Positions 9,785 to 20,010 of a stretch of DNA of 64,000 bases are shown here, one piece after another (the stretch's first letter is position 1; the number at the start of each line of letters is the position of its first letter). The position numbers and the translations under genes were made by a program. This DNA comes from Pectinophora gossypiella (lineage: Eukaryota; Arthropoda; Insecta; Lepidoptera; Gelechiidae). The notes beneath the pieces were generated by a model. The model worked only from the letters and a program-made list of their open reading frames with translations, ran no database searches and was not told the origin of the DNA. The stretch lies in NCBI RefSeq assembly GCF_024362695.1, contig NC_065414.1, forward strand, positions 2,373,501 through 2,437,500, read 5' to 3'.

Positions 9785-9957
9785 AATGGCGAGAACGAAG
9801 TTGGCGAGAGTGAGGCAAATATGGAGATACCCTACATTAAAAAATAAAAATTAAGAAAATATTGTAAATACTCTCAAATACAGTGCAGAGTGGTAGCATC
9901 TATGCGTTACTACAAGTATAAAATACTAATCTCGAGGACGAAATGCAAAGCATAATT
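9785..9957. repeat. DIRS right terminal repeat (5' side of element)
   Basis: Inverted copy of 4663-4834. It contains GAGTGAGGCAAATATGGAG and CTACAAGTATAAAATACTAA. It lies 71 bp upstream of the gag ATG, so it probably holds the promoter and 5' leader; no specific promoter motif was identified. Confidence 0.9.
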
Positions 9958-9960
9958 ATT

Positions 9961-10200
9961 ATTATTAGCCTATATGATCCCACTGCTGAGCAAAGGCCTC
10001 CCCCATATTTTTCCAAGTATCCCGGTTCTGTGCGAGCTCTATCCAGTCTTTTCGATAACCGTCGAGATCATCGCGCCATCGTTTCCGGGGTCTACCACGT
10101 CTACGGTGTCCGTCCTGTGGTACCCAATGCGTGATGATCTTTGCCCATCGTTCCAGATGCATGCGGCACACGTGTCCAGCCCAGTATGTTTAATTATCTT
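9961..10200 (-). mobile_element. RTE-1 3' end: RT C-terminal fragment with (TAA)n tail
   Basis: The - strand frame contains WAGHVCRMH, ERWAKIITHWVP, RRRGRPRKRWRDDLDGY and GEAFAQQWDHIG, then stop and a TAATAATAATAA tail. This is a typical C-terminus of insect RTE-type elements. A stop (TAA) upstream of WAGH shows that the copy is dead. The DIRS element sits in its tail. The related copy at 63340-63630 carries a deletion. Confidence 0.82.
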
Positions 10201-10544
10201 TACATAATTTCTTTTCTATACCTTGGTCTAAAAGTGATCATTACGATGGACATAACTTGTTATTCTTTATGCGAGGTAAGTTTGACTGTTTTAGATAATA
10301 AAACTTACTGCTGTTTGTAAGACGAACGAACTGAGAAGACTGGTACCGAAACAAACCGTATTGTGGTTTAAAAAAAAATGTAAAAAGAGCTTTATTACCT
10401 AACCTTTAGGTAGATAAGACCAGAGTACAAGAAAAGTGAAGGCGCTTTTCCTCCAGGCATACTCGTAACATTGGATTTATTTATTTTTATTTTATTTTAT
10501 ACGAACTTTCTGTCGTCGTCTGTTTTTTCAACTCGTTATAATCT

Positions 10545-10670
10545 GCGAATCTTCAAGGCTAGAGTGAATAGGCATTTGCTAGGTAAGCGTGATCCACCCT
10601 AGACCACATTGTCACTTACCATCAGGCGAGATTGTGGTCAAACGCGAGCCTATATTATTTAAAAAAAACC
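10545..10670 (+). mobile_element. LINE 3' end (KARVNRHLLGK type)
   Basis: The + frame reads RIFKARVNRHLLGKRDPP and stop, then an untranslated tail with CACTTACCATCAGGCGAG. A related fragment is on the - strand at 26105-26290. The stretches on either side (10200-10540 and 10670-10890) show no gene. Confidence 0.6.
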
Positions 10671-10894
10671 TACCACCAACCATTTTGTGTAATCCGTACT
10701 AAGCAAACAAATTATAAAAGAGATAATTAGTCATTTGTACCTACCCACTTGTGTCTACTAAACAAAGAAAAACACACACATTACTTTGCCTTAGTCATAT
10801 TCTTAAAATAACAAGTTGGTAACTTAGGGCCGGAACAGATAATGGTGTGGAGCGGGCCAGACAATGTCTATGTGAATGGACTTGAACCAATGAG

Positions 10895-11000
10895 TTACTA
10901 ATTTAAGTGCAGTTTTCACTAACACAGTTGGCTCGAACATTATAGAGCCATACGGCTGACCACCTAGCACGTTAGTCTAACAGAAACGGTCGCTGACGTG
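10895..11000. repeat. Repeat W fragment
   Basis: TTAAGTGCAGTTTTCACTAA and GTTAGTCTAACAGAAA match one arm of the palindromic repeat W seen whole at 25319-25601. Confidence 0.55.
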
Positions 11001-11110
11001 TGGATATATATTTATCTACCGTAGGTATAGGATATCTATTTTTCTACCATAACATCTTATCATATACCTACTGACAACGCAAACGGCGCACGGCGGTCAA
11101 AAAGACCCGT

Positions 11111-11270
11111 GGGGTTAAAAAGTAAAACGCTACATCAAAGCAATTCATCCAAAAAAGCAATATTGCAATTTGACATTTGCGCATATAAAAGCAAATGCGC
11201 AGTGCACACAACTGTCAAATAGCAATATTGCTTTTTTAGATGAATTGCTTCGATGTGGCCTTTTAACCCC
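11111..11270. mobile_element. MITE-Q, palindromic copy
   Basis: The arms GGGGTTAAAA...CAATTCATC and AGCAATATTGC are mirrored by GATGAATTGCTTCGATGTGG and TTTTAACCCC. Other copies are at 37609, 56006 and 62674. The open frame at 11145-11354 on the - strand is part of this palindrome and not a gene. Confidence 0.7.
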
Positions 11271-12270
11271 CCAGATCTTTGTAAGGTCGTCACTTACGTA
11301 TGCAGTCGTTACATGAGCTATGTCAGTCAGGTTACTCAATAGTAATCCTGACACCAGGGTTGATAAGGTCGGTTACTGGAGAAGAATAAAAGTGGTTGCT
11401 AGTTTTCTCCGGATCGCTATTGATTTTGTCCGTCCCATTAGGAATTTATTTTGTATATATATGTTAAATACATGAATGGATCATCGCCCACCGTCCAAAA
11501 CTACTAGGCGCACATAACTTAGCAACACGTTACGTTCTAGGCTTACGACGAAGCAATGGCTCCATTGTTTCGACCGTGTAGGCCCATTAATGCTCATTAC
11601 CACATTAGCGTGGGCTTCCCATGTTGCCCATTCATTAGCACTGACTACAATACATTGTTACCTCTTAAATTGTATATAGTCCTAGTACTATTGTTTCGCA
11701 TAGGATAAGTCGAGCTAACTTATAGAGCATCTTGTGAGACTATGCTGTCATTCTCACGATAGTAATTAGGTCCATAAGTAAAGTTTGAAAGGTTATTTTA
11801 AATTTTCGTTTTTAGAATTAAGAACTAAAGTCGCAACGAAATAAACATAAACCTTCCTTAAGTTTCGTACAAAAAAAAAATGTCAAAGGTATTAAAAAAA
11901 CATCAGGTAATGAATGACTTGACTTTTTGAATTGTTGTTGTTTGAATTGTTCGTTAAGACTACGAGTAGGCCTTGGCATTCATTAGGTACCTATGTTACC
12001 GCGCTGTTTCGAGTCACAAAATTTTCCTCTCAGTTTATTTCACATAATAATCTACTTGACAACCTAGTCAAATGGGATACTATTTACGAAACGTCAACAC
12101 GAAAGTTCACTTTAATGTTTGCATGGAAATACTGGCCTGTGACGTCATCAATAAAAGCGGTCATACATACTCATTAAGTGAAGATATTCATTATTACCTA
12201 CTTAATTCATAAATAAAATTTGAAAATAAGTCAAAAGTGAAATGAAATTGATTTTTGATCAACTAAGTAA
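11271..12270. other. No gene seen
   Basis: Mixed AT-rich sequence. No spliceable coding segment or repeat family was recognised. The frame at 11932-12177 has no protein-like features. Confidence 0.4.
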
Positions 12271-12397
12271 TGGTATTAATAAACTAATCTCAGCCGAGTA
12301 TGCCCTCAAGATCATGCTCAAGTCCCTGTTTTTACTTTTTATGTAAGAACTGTCACAGAGGACAGTGTCGAAGATGAGATTTGTTTATTAACACCAC
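12271..12397. mobile_element. MITE-S copy
   Basis: Ends GGTATTAATAAAC and GTTTATTAACACC, with inner arms around GATCATGCTCAAGTC. It resembles 34191-34322. Confidence 0.55.
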
Positions 12398-12465
12398 ACC
12401 TACACTGGCTTCTATTTCCAGATTAGCATTTTATAATTTATCTCCCAGTCAAATGCCGAAAAACA

Positions 12466-12555
12466 ACGGACGACGGAAAATTCCATTTGATCTCAACTCA
12501 GAATCATGGTCTAAATCATCCCCCTCAGTATTCGTTACGATGTCACTAAAACACG
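12466..12555. mobile_element. MITE-P, one arm only
   Basis: GACGGAAAATTCCATTTGAT through GTTACGATGTCACTAA is the right arm. The left arm is missing. Confidence 0.6.
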
Positions 12556-12615
12556 TAAGCGCATTTTTGAAAAATCATATTCGGATGTACATAACTTCGC
12601 AGTAGACAAAATAAC

Positions 12616-12938
12616 GGCCTCCGTGGTCCAGTTGTTGAGCGTTGAGCTCACGATCTGGGGGCCCCGGGTTCGAATCCCGGTGGGGACATATCAAAAAAAT
12701 CACTCTGTGATCCCTAGTTTTAGTGATTACAGGCTGATCACCTGATTGTCCGAAAGTAAGATGATCCATGCTTCGGAAGGCACGTTAAGCCGTTGGTCTC
12801 GCTTACTACTTACTGATGTAAGTGAGTAATCTTTACATGAGCCATGTCAGGGGCTTTTGACGGTTCAATCATAACCTTGACACAAGAGTTGATGAGGCTG
12901 GTATTCCACCTCACAACCCACACGATAAGAAGGAGAAG
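12616..12938 (+). mobile_element. SINE-D copy
   Basis: The tRNA-like head is GGCCTCCGTGGTCCAGTTGT with a GGTTCGAATCCC B box. The body contains CACTCTGTGATCCCTAG and GCTTCGGAAGGCACG, and the tail is ACCTCACAACCCACACGATA plus an AAGAAGG run. The antisense frame at 12575-12769 is a shadow. Confidence 0.82.
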
Positions 12939-13415
12939 TAGAAAAAATAGTTTCGATCCAGGTAAAAAATAGTGATGAATTTTTTACCCGGATTGTAATT
13001 AATTGAAAGTCGAGGTTTTGTTTAAGAAAATCACATCAGATTTATAAAGGCGGTTGTGGTTTTCACTATAAAGCTATATAGATCGGCTATATATAGATCG
13101 GCAATGGCATCTAACCGTGCCCTTCCTTGCCCTTGTAATCATCTCTTATAGTGTCTTGTTCTTTTACTTTTTTATTGTTACCAATCCGGTACTTTAGAGT
13201 GTAACCAATGCAAGTAATGGCTTTTAAGATTTATTTTTTGGTTTAATTGTTTATTATTTTTCCTTTGTTCATGCATCGTCGCCTGAGCGAAAACTTCGTA
13301 AGTGCATCTTCGAGAAAGGGATATATATTTTTATACAAATTTGAAAAAGTTTATGCAATAGCTTACATTCATGTTTTTTTTTCTGTTTGCCCTACACAGG
13401 TACCAGGACTTCATA

Positions 13416-16400
13416 ATGTACAAGTGCTTTCTGGAGATCGGCTTTGAGGCCGAGCTGTCGACACATGAGGACCCTGAACTGTTGGAGTTAGCCCATGAGA
13501 TGTGCAACGAGGACGTCGCTACCAGGCACATAGCCTGCGCTGAACTACGGGACATGATATACGGTAAGAGTAATGCATATGGCAAACAAGTAACAGCCAC
13601 ACATTGGTACTTTGATTTCTCTAGCCATAGAGGCAGCCAATCAGCTCGCGACACCAAACACTTCAGGACCCCGATACCGACCCCGCCGGCGTGGTCGACG
13701 ATTTTCTACAATCAGCGCTTATCACTATCGACCCCCTAGGGTCGATTAATTCTTTCAATTATTTTCCCTCTCAGACGACGCCCTGAGATGAGGTGCGCGC
13801 CCAACTGGGCACCCTCAGGCCTGTTGTCTTAAACGTTGTACCCGGTGAGAGCCTTCAGCGTTCCCCATTTGTCCGGCCAAGTTGTTAATGCCATCTGCGG
13901 CAAATCTACAATAAGTCACGTCAAAAAAAATCAAAAGGTACTTTGATTAAGCACAGCACGCAATGTTGACAGCACATCCGTTGCGCATGGGCGGTAAGCT
14001 AATACTGAGCTGACAGCGCTGCCCCCACCACTTACTGAGCATACAATTAGGAAAAAGAGAGGAGTAACCAGTAACTTAGTCCACTTTTCTTTTTATACAT
14101 TATTAGGTCAGTAACATACCTCACTAAGTATGACACACGATCCTTTAACTCTGAGCACACGATCCGTTGCGAGTGGAAACGGATGATACACCAAAGGTGC
14201 ATTCTGATCCCGACATTGGCTTCGCCCAAACAAGATGTCAGTTTCACCCAAAACAAAATGTCAGTTTCGCACAAAATATTTAATTAGGTCTGATCGCATA
14301 TTACGATTTCCCCTAAATGAAGCACGTTTTCATTATAATTACCGGTTGACCCTCAACCATAGAATAAACAATAATAATATTACGTCCGAAGCGGCGCGTT
14401 GCGTGGCGGTAGCGACGACCACTTGATAAGCGGTAAATTCAAGCACATGGAGATGTATAAGAGTGTTCACGCACAGGCGTTTGATTCATGTGCGATTAAA
14501 GCCAAAAAGTAATGTAAGCATGTTGTGTTGTGTAAGTAATGTCGTATGAGAAAAAAAATACAAAACTTACAACGCATTAAGCCGAGTGGCGAGTTTTTGT
14601 TAACAATTATTTTCCTTTCTTTAAACTTTAAACTATTTTAAGATATTTCTTTGACTGCAGTTTATTGCTCATAAATAAACATGTAGGCCAGTTTGCCGTT
14701 AACAGACATAAATAGTTTTTTTTTTAATTTTGCAAAGAACCTGCTTTAACTTAAAATATTATGTTGCCAAACATCTCGCCTAGTCTAGACTTGAATTAAA
14801 TTTGCAAATATTAAAAGAACTAATTGAGTCATTAATTTTTATACTAGTTTTGAGTACAAGGCTATATTCGTATGTAAAAATCAATGCCAAAGCTAAAAGA
14901 CCTAAAAACTGAGGCTGGCTAGCTCGATATATTTAGGGCGATATAATCGATGCCTGTTTTTGAGAAGCCGTGGTAGCCCAGTTGGAAGAACGCCTGTCTC
15001 TCGCTTTGAGGTCGCAGGTTCGAAACCAGCACAAGCCTAAACCAATGATTGTCGAATTTGTTTTCGAATTCATGTTTGCATCATACATGATTATCACGTG
15101 CTCTACGGTGAAGAACACATCGTGAGAAAACCCACATTCACGAGAAATGCATTTTCGGAGGTATGTAACTGTATTGGGCTGGTTTTCCCTTCGCGGGTTG
15201 GAAGATCAGACATGAAGGCGTTTCTGTAAAAACCAGACCTGTCAAATCTTCAGGTTAGGTAATCGGACCCTGTGAAAAACGGGATAATGCTAGGGAGATG
15301 ACGATGGTAATCGATGTCTGTTATAATTTTGATGGTAATTCCCGTATTTTATAGAGCGTGGAGAGTGCAACCCTTACCGTATGGACGACGTATTCCTTCT
15401 AAGATTCCTCCGAGCTCGTGACTTCATTGTACCAAAGGCACACAGATTGGTGAGTTAATTACATTCAATCAATCAATCAATCAATAATACTTTATTGCAC
15501 AACAACATATATAAAGGACATAAACATACGAATAAAACATAAGCACAATAGGCGGCCTTATTGCTAAACAGCAATTTCTGCCAGGCAACCTTAGGGTGAA
15601 AGAAGATTATTCATTGGAGCACGGGCTGGTGCAATAAACATATAATGATACATAACAAAAAAAAATATGAATAATAAATAATATATACTTATCTAAAGAA
15701 ATAATATCTATAAAAAATACAATATATATATATACATTCACTACCATGCATATGCATACCCATGACCTTGATCCATTTGTGGTTCAGTGGTTGGTCGGGC
15801 TCACATTCCGGCGGTCCCAGGTTCGAATCCCTGTGCGGACAAATCACAAAAATCACTTTGTGATCCCTAGTTTGGTTAGGACATTACAGGCTGATCAAAA
15901 CTACATCATGGCTGGTACTTAATTTCTTTAGGTCGAATATTAAACGGATCCAAATCTGTATCACGTGACAATTCTTTGAATGATTTGCTAGCTCCGCATA
16001 ATTAAGAATTTTGACGGTAATTACGTAGTTGTGGCAATGGGAAGGAACAAAGGGTTAAATCTAAGACGCCTACTACGAGTAGGTACTCAGAGTTAATTAA
16101 AAAACAATCTTTTAAAATCTTGATTATTTTCTTTCAGCTAGTCCGATGGTGTAACTTCAGAATACAATACCCATATCTCTACGAAGGCGTCGATCTATGG
16201 GCGTTAGTTAAAATAAAAGATGCATACGAAGGCACACTCCTTGACAGGCCAGACATTGGAAGATTGTCCATATTTAGATTTGGTAAGTGAAACATTTTTA
16301 TTACAAGAGCCGTGGTAGCCCAGTTGGTAGAACGCTTGCCTCTTACTTTGAGGTCGCAGGCCTACACCAATGATTATCGAATTTCTTATCGGTTTCATGC

Positions 16401-19007
16401 TTGGATCGTAAATGATTACCACGTGCTCAGCGGTGAAGGAAAACATCGTGAGGAAACCCACATTCCCGACAAATGCATTTTCAGAGGTATGTGACCTAAC
16501 TTGAAACTTATTTATGAAAACATTATGTATGTGCGTAAAAATGTATCTCTCCTTCTGAGAAACTGTGAAAGGCATACTTACAATACAAGGAATAAAAATA
16601 AAATTGTTGTTCAAAATTCTAGATTAAGTAAATTAAATTCATCTTTTTTTTGGGGTTATGTATACGTTTTTACAATAAAATACCAGATAATATTTTAAAT
16701 TTGTCAGAGAACAGATTTAAAGCTCACGTGAAGCTTACTTTATGTAAAAAAGCCTATTATAAGATTAATGATTACCTAAATGATAAAAATGTCTGGTATT
16801 GAATGTGTTCCTCTAGTTATTAAATAACTTGTAATGTACCCTCATTGATTTAAAAGATGTGTTGCTGTTGCAGTTTCTTGTCATTTCTTCTCCTCAGCCA
16901 TAACACCTTGCGAAATGACGTAAATTCAAAAATGTTACATTGACCTTCAACAAGTTTATCCATGATAATTACGTTGAATAAATGATTCTGATTCTGATTC
17001 TTGTATTGGGCTGGTTTTCCATCCATGGGTTGGAAGGTTAGACAGGCAGTCGCTTCTGTAAAAAACAGGACCTGTCAAATCTTCAGGTTAGGTAAGCGGA
17101 CCCTGTGGAAAACGGGATATTGCTACGGAGATGAAGTGAAACATTTTTATTAAGTACATTACAATTACTGGTTTGGTTATGTAAGATGATTCGTGCTTCA
17201 GAAGGCATGTTAAGTCATTAGTTCCGGTTACTTACTTACTTACCACAGTAAGTCATCGCAGTTGTCACTTGAGTCAAGTCAGGGGCCTTTAGCCTCAGGG
17301 GAATTGAATGAATAACATAACATAAGCTTACGAGTATATCCCAATCGGGGTAGTCAGAGGTACATCAGTCGCTCACGCCTATTTCCCACCGGGGTAAACA
17401 GACTATGAAATTCCATTTGCTTCGATCCTGACATAATTCTCTTGCTTCCTCCACTTTCATCAATCGTTTCATACCCGCACGCCAGTTCAGAGTAGATCTT
17501 ACTGAATCTGTTCTAAGAACGTCTCCAATTTGCGATTAATAATTATTCAAAAATGAATGAATGCCTCCGAAAATTCTGTCCGGGTGGCAAAATACTGGGC
17601 TTTCAGCCTTTAGCTTCAGCTGCCATCGAAACGACAAGAAGAAGAATTAAAAAAATATAATAATATCTGAACCGGCGTGCGTGTATGAAGCGATTGATGA
17701 ATGTGGAGGAAGCAAGAGAAGTGTGTCAGGATCGACGCAAATGGAATTCTATAGTTTCTGCGTACCCTGGTGGGAAATAGGCGTGAGTTTATGTATGTAT
17801 GTATGTATAATAATATCCTTATCACCAGGAACGTGGGACACGAGCGAGTTTCCCGTGGAAGACCTGGTGAAAGCCGGGGTACTCATGTTCGACATCGGCA
17901 TCCGTCAGCCGAAGCTGCAAGTATTGGGGGGGACCCTCATTGTGGACCTGGAAGGCATCACTCTTCGGCACGTCGCTACCCTGACGCCTACTATTGCTTA
18001 TCAGATCGTCAGCTTGTTGGGGGTAAGTGACTTTCTTGTCCTGAAACTAAGATTTATTTTCCACCAACCCGGAGCAGAACAGCGCGGTGGAGTATGCTCA
18101 CGTTTTTCCTTCAGCGTTACAGATTCCGATGTGGTAGTAGTTTTACAGCCAGTTACATAAATGTAATTTAATTTTTGACGTTCAAAAAGCGCTGACTATG
18201 TAAGCCAATTTTGAAAAATATATATTTTTGTTTTTTTTTTATTTGGCTCAGTGATGACGTCTTTATGGGTAGTGAATAAAACATGCATTCAAACTCATAA
18301 AGTGGTATTCATTGGTTTAGATCCCGATCTGGGATTCAAACCCGTGACACTACGATATTAGTCACGCGTTCTCAATATTCAATATTCTTGCATACTATGA
18401 TGGTGCACAAATTTGTAAGTTACATATGAGATTCACATCATAGACCCTTTCGGGCACAAGAAAATAGAAGTTTATAAGAGATAAGGAAGCTTTTCAAATA
18501 CTTAGTAACATCAGTATCATTAAGGTATTCACTAGTGCTGTAGTAACATTTATTAATTAGAAGTTCTTTTATTTTTTAATAAAGATTTTGACACTTTTTT
18601 CTTCTTTTAATATGTTAGGCAGTGATAGGTGTTCTCCACGAGCTATCACGAATTTTATTTATGTAATAAATAAGTGAATAACAAATAATTACGTAATTAT
18701 CTTCCAGGTAACAACACCGGCTCGACTGAAGAGTTGCCATATCATCAACTATTCCTGGATCCTGAACACATTCTTCTACCTCTTCAAACGGTTCATACCA
18801 AGGGAATTCTACGATAAAATATTTTTCCACGGTTACGACCTCAAATCTTTACAAAAACACATAGATTTAGAATGTCTCCCTCCGCGGTACGGGGGCACAT
18901 GCAACTCACACGCACCCTTTGGCTTGTGGTTACAGAAAATAAAGAAGTACAGAACAGCTGAGTTTGATAAAGAAATGAAAGCGCTAGGGTATTTAGTCAA
19001 AGAGTGA
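13416..19007 (+). CDS. CRAL-TRIO domain lipid-transfer protein (alpha-tocopherol-transfer/clavesin-like), five coding exons
   Basis: Coding exons: 13416-13563, 15355-15449, 16138-16282, 17829-18022 and 18708-19007. All have GT/AG borders and compatible phases, giving 293 residues, the usual family size. Residues about 1-85 form the CRAL-TRIO-N helices (ELREMI-like AELRDMIY; DDVFLLRFLRARDF). About 95-250 is the lipid-binding fold (VDLEGITLRHVATLTP, HIINYSWILNTFFYLFKRF), ending with LPPRYGGT. Family members carry a hydrophobic ligand such as a retinoid or tocopherol between membranes in the cytosol; the ligand here is unknown. No signal peptide was seen. The first exon has a strong acceptor at 13399, so an unlocated upstream exon exists; the frame is open before the ATG (YQDFI), so the true start may be upstream. 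An AATAAA lies at 19053. Introns 1-3 are crowded with retroposons. Confidence 0.88.
13618..13936 (+). mobile_element. SINE-C in intron 1 of the CRAL-TRIO gene, 12-bp TSD
   Basis: GGTACTTTGATT is duplicated exactly at 13606-13617 and 13937-13948. The copy is truncated at its 5' end by about 35 bases relative to 3258. The insertion point is about 55 bp past the exon-1 donor. Confidence 0.8.
13949..14965. other. Intron 1 remainder, no gene seen
   Basis: Intron sequence with no coding exon. 14047-14274 and 14235-14426 are chance frames. The rest is AT-rich. Confidence 0.5.
14966..15299 (+). mobile_element. SINE-B in intron 1
   Basis: Head AGCCGTGGTAGCCCAGTTGG, body TTATCACGTGCTCTACGG and tail GGGATAATGCTAGGGAGATG. 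It ends 55 bp before the exon-2 acceptor. Confidence 0.8.
15464..15720 (-). mobile_element. LINE 3' end, antisense, in intron 2
   Basis: (CAAT)n followed by AATAATACTTTATTGCACAA is a complemented 3' tail with polyA signal. GCAATTTCTGCCAGGCAACC belongs to the same untranslated region. No coding part remains. Confidence 0.5.
15775..15897 (+). mobile_element. SINE-D head fragment in intron 2
   Basis: TTGTGGTTCAGTGGTTGG, then AGGTTCGAATCCCTG and CACTTTGTGATCCCTAG. It stops after GGCTGATC. Confidence 0.65.
16304..17133 (+). mobile_element. SINE-B beside the exon-3 donor, 19-bp TSD, split by LINE-J
   Basis: AAGTGAAACATTTTTATTA is repeated exactly at 16285-16303 and 17134-17152. The SINE parts are 16304-16500 and 17001-17133, with LINE-J between them. 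The duplicated target starts two bases after the invariant GT of the exon-3 donor (16283-16284), so the insertion copied donor positions +3 to +21. Confidence 0.85.
16501..17000 (+). mobile_element. LINE-J 3' end nested in SINE-B
   Basis: RT C-terminal reading (YNTRNKNKIVVQNSRLSKLN), then a 3' untranslated region ending (GATTCT)n. The short microsatellite tail and the near-absence of a target duplication (at most CTTG) suggest a CR1-like or Jockey-like element. It is nearly identical to 31281-31726. It is younger than the SINE-B it interrupts. Confidence 0.75.
17165..17300 (+). mobile_element. SINE-D central fragment
   Basis: GTAAGATGATTCGTGCTTCA through AAGTCAGGGGCCTTTAG. Head and tail are missing. 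Confidence 0.55.
17310..17500 (-). mobile_element. Repeat W end joined to antisense LINE-X fragment
   Basis: 17312-17370 (ATAACATAACATAAGC, GTAGTCAGAGGTACATC) is a W end. From 17372 the - strand reads like LINE-X (complement of CATTTGCTTCGATCCTGACA and CTTCCTCCACTTTCATCAAT). It is joined without a clear target duplication. Confidence 0.6.
17669..17810 (+). mobile_element. LINE-X 3' end ending 18 bp before exon 4
   Basis: The ATG-like frame reads MKRLMNVEEAREVCQDRRKW, then NSIVSAYPGGK and stop; the 3' tail is GGCGTGAGTTTATG(TATG)n. This is the best copy of the RT C-terminus in the window. The exon-4 acceptor (ATCACCAG) follows almost at once. The frame 17681-18160 merges this and exon 4 by chance. 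Confidence 0.75.
18050..18235 (+). mobile_element. SINE-A scrap and LINE tail in intron 4
   Basis: CCGGAGCAGAACAGCGCGG matches the SINE-A body. CCTTCAGCGTTACAGATTCC and GATGTGGTAGTAGTTTTACA are repeated at 22195-22330. Only 3' sequence is present. Confidence 0.5.
18385..18490. repeat. Repeat shared with 23505-23605
   Basis: CATACTATGATGGTGCACAA, CACATCATAGACCCTTTCGG and CACAAGAAAATAGAAGTTTA occur at both sites. Probably an old LINE 3' end. Confidence 0.5.
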
Positions 19008-19722
19008 AATAACTATTGATTTATAATGGTAAGTATATCTGTAATTTGTAGGAATAAAGTGGTTGTTTTTGATAAGGCTAGGTGATCGATGGAATTGTGA
19101 TAATGCCAAGTCCACTTTTGTATGCTTAACTCCTGCCGTCGAGAGGATGCGCATTTGACAGCTGGTAATAGAATATTCGGAATATCTTTGAAACGGCGAA
19201 CACATTACGATGAAAATATTTTGACTTTAAATCCGCACTAAATAATACGAAAAATGGTATAATAACGTCAATTTACGATAAATATACACATTTACTATAA
19301 ATAGTAAAAAAAAATTAGTTAATAATTAAGATAACACAATGTTTCCGTAAACGTACTGCGCCATTCCAAAGTTAAATCAAGAGCCTATTTTGATAGTGAT
19401 GTGCTAAAAAAATTAAATTTAAATTTATTATTTAGTTATTTTATTTACAATTTTTAAAGCATCATGTCAGGTAAAGTTACAATTGCCTAATATTTTCTAA
19501 GTCAGTTTTTTTCTAATACTAAAGTTGAAATTCCAGTATACAGTATTGTAATTGCGTCTCGCTCGCACAGAGACTCTGCGCTAACGATATCTTAACGATA
19601 TTTTTTTGTGTCGATTACAGTAACAGTGTTACTTAATACCTATCCCTAATTTTGTCAATCTGTTAAATGTCAAATGCGCATTCTCTCGACGGCAGGATTT
19701 CAATGAGATACCTCATTGATAG
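19008..19722. other. 3' flank of the CRAL-TRIO gene
   Basis: Probably the 3' untranslated region and beyond. AATAAA lies at 19053-19058, 46 bp past the stop; whether it is used cannot be judged. No further exon was seen. Confidence 0.45.
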
Positions 19723-19739
19723 GGTGGTAGTAACATCGC

Positions 19740-19977
19740 CACAAAAACTTTGATGGGTGATTCAGACCATGATTCTGAGTTGATATCAAACAGAATTTTC
19801 CGTCGCAAAAATATGGAACTTAAAATAATCAAAAATACTTACACTATGATTTTCATGAATTTTCCAAGAGGCAATTCCACTTGGTATCTACTTAGAATCT
19901 ACATCATCTGAATCCACTTGTAATCATGGTCTGAATCATCCTCCTCACTAATCGTTACGGTGTCACTAGCACCCATA
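19740..19977. mobile_element. MITE-P, diverged copy
   Basis: Left arm GATTCAGACCATGATTCTGA, right arm CATGGTCTGAATCATCC and CGTTACGGTGTCACTA. The middle is partly rearranged. Confidence 0.65.
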
Positions 19978-20010
19978 CTTGTATGACTACCTGCACGTAC
20001 TTATATAGGG

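Larger units (their letters stand above)
4623..9957 (-). mobile_element. DIRS-type tyrosine-recombinase retrotransposon, structurally complete
   Basis: Read on the - strand, the order is right terminus, gag (exon 1, intron, exon 2), overlapping RT/RNase H/methylase-like pol, tyrosine recombinase, internal complementary region, left terminus. The terminal sequences are inverted, not direct. The internal complementary region contains the complement of both outer ends, which is the diagnostic DIRS arrangement supporting a circular intermediate. There is no LTR, no aspartic protease and no DDE integrase. No internal stop was found in the three reading frames beyond their ends. DIRS elements integrate by recombinase, so no target duplication is expected, and none is seen. 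The host gene at 13.4 kb runs the opposite way. Confidence 0.92.

Noticed and set aside
9586..9854. Open frames on the + strand near the DIRS right end
   Set aside because: Antisense to gag exon 1 and the terminal repeat.
4623..9957. LTR retrotransposon or endogenous retrovirus
   Set aside because: Terminal repeats are inverted, and there is no protease, DDE integrase or envelope; the recombinase and internal complementary region identify DIRS.
16204..16614. 136-residue - strand frame
   Set aside because: Antisense of CRAL-TRIO exon 3, SINE-B and LINE-J.
17681..18160. 159-residue + frame as a single exon
   Set aside because: A chance merge of LINE-X in the wrong frame with true exon 4; the exon is 17829-18022 by splice sites and family fit.
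18615..18830. 71-residue - strand frame
   Set aside because: Antisense of CRAL-TRIO exon 5.
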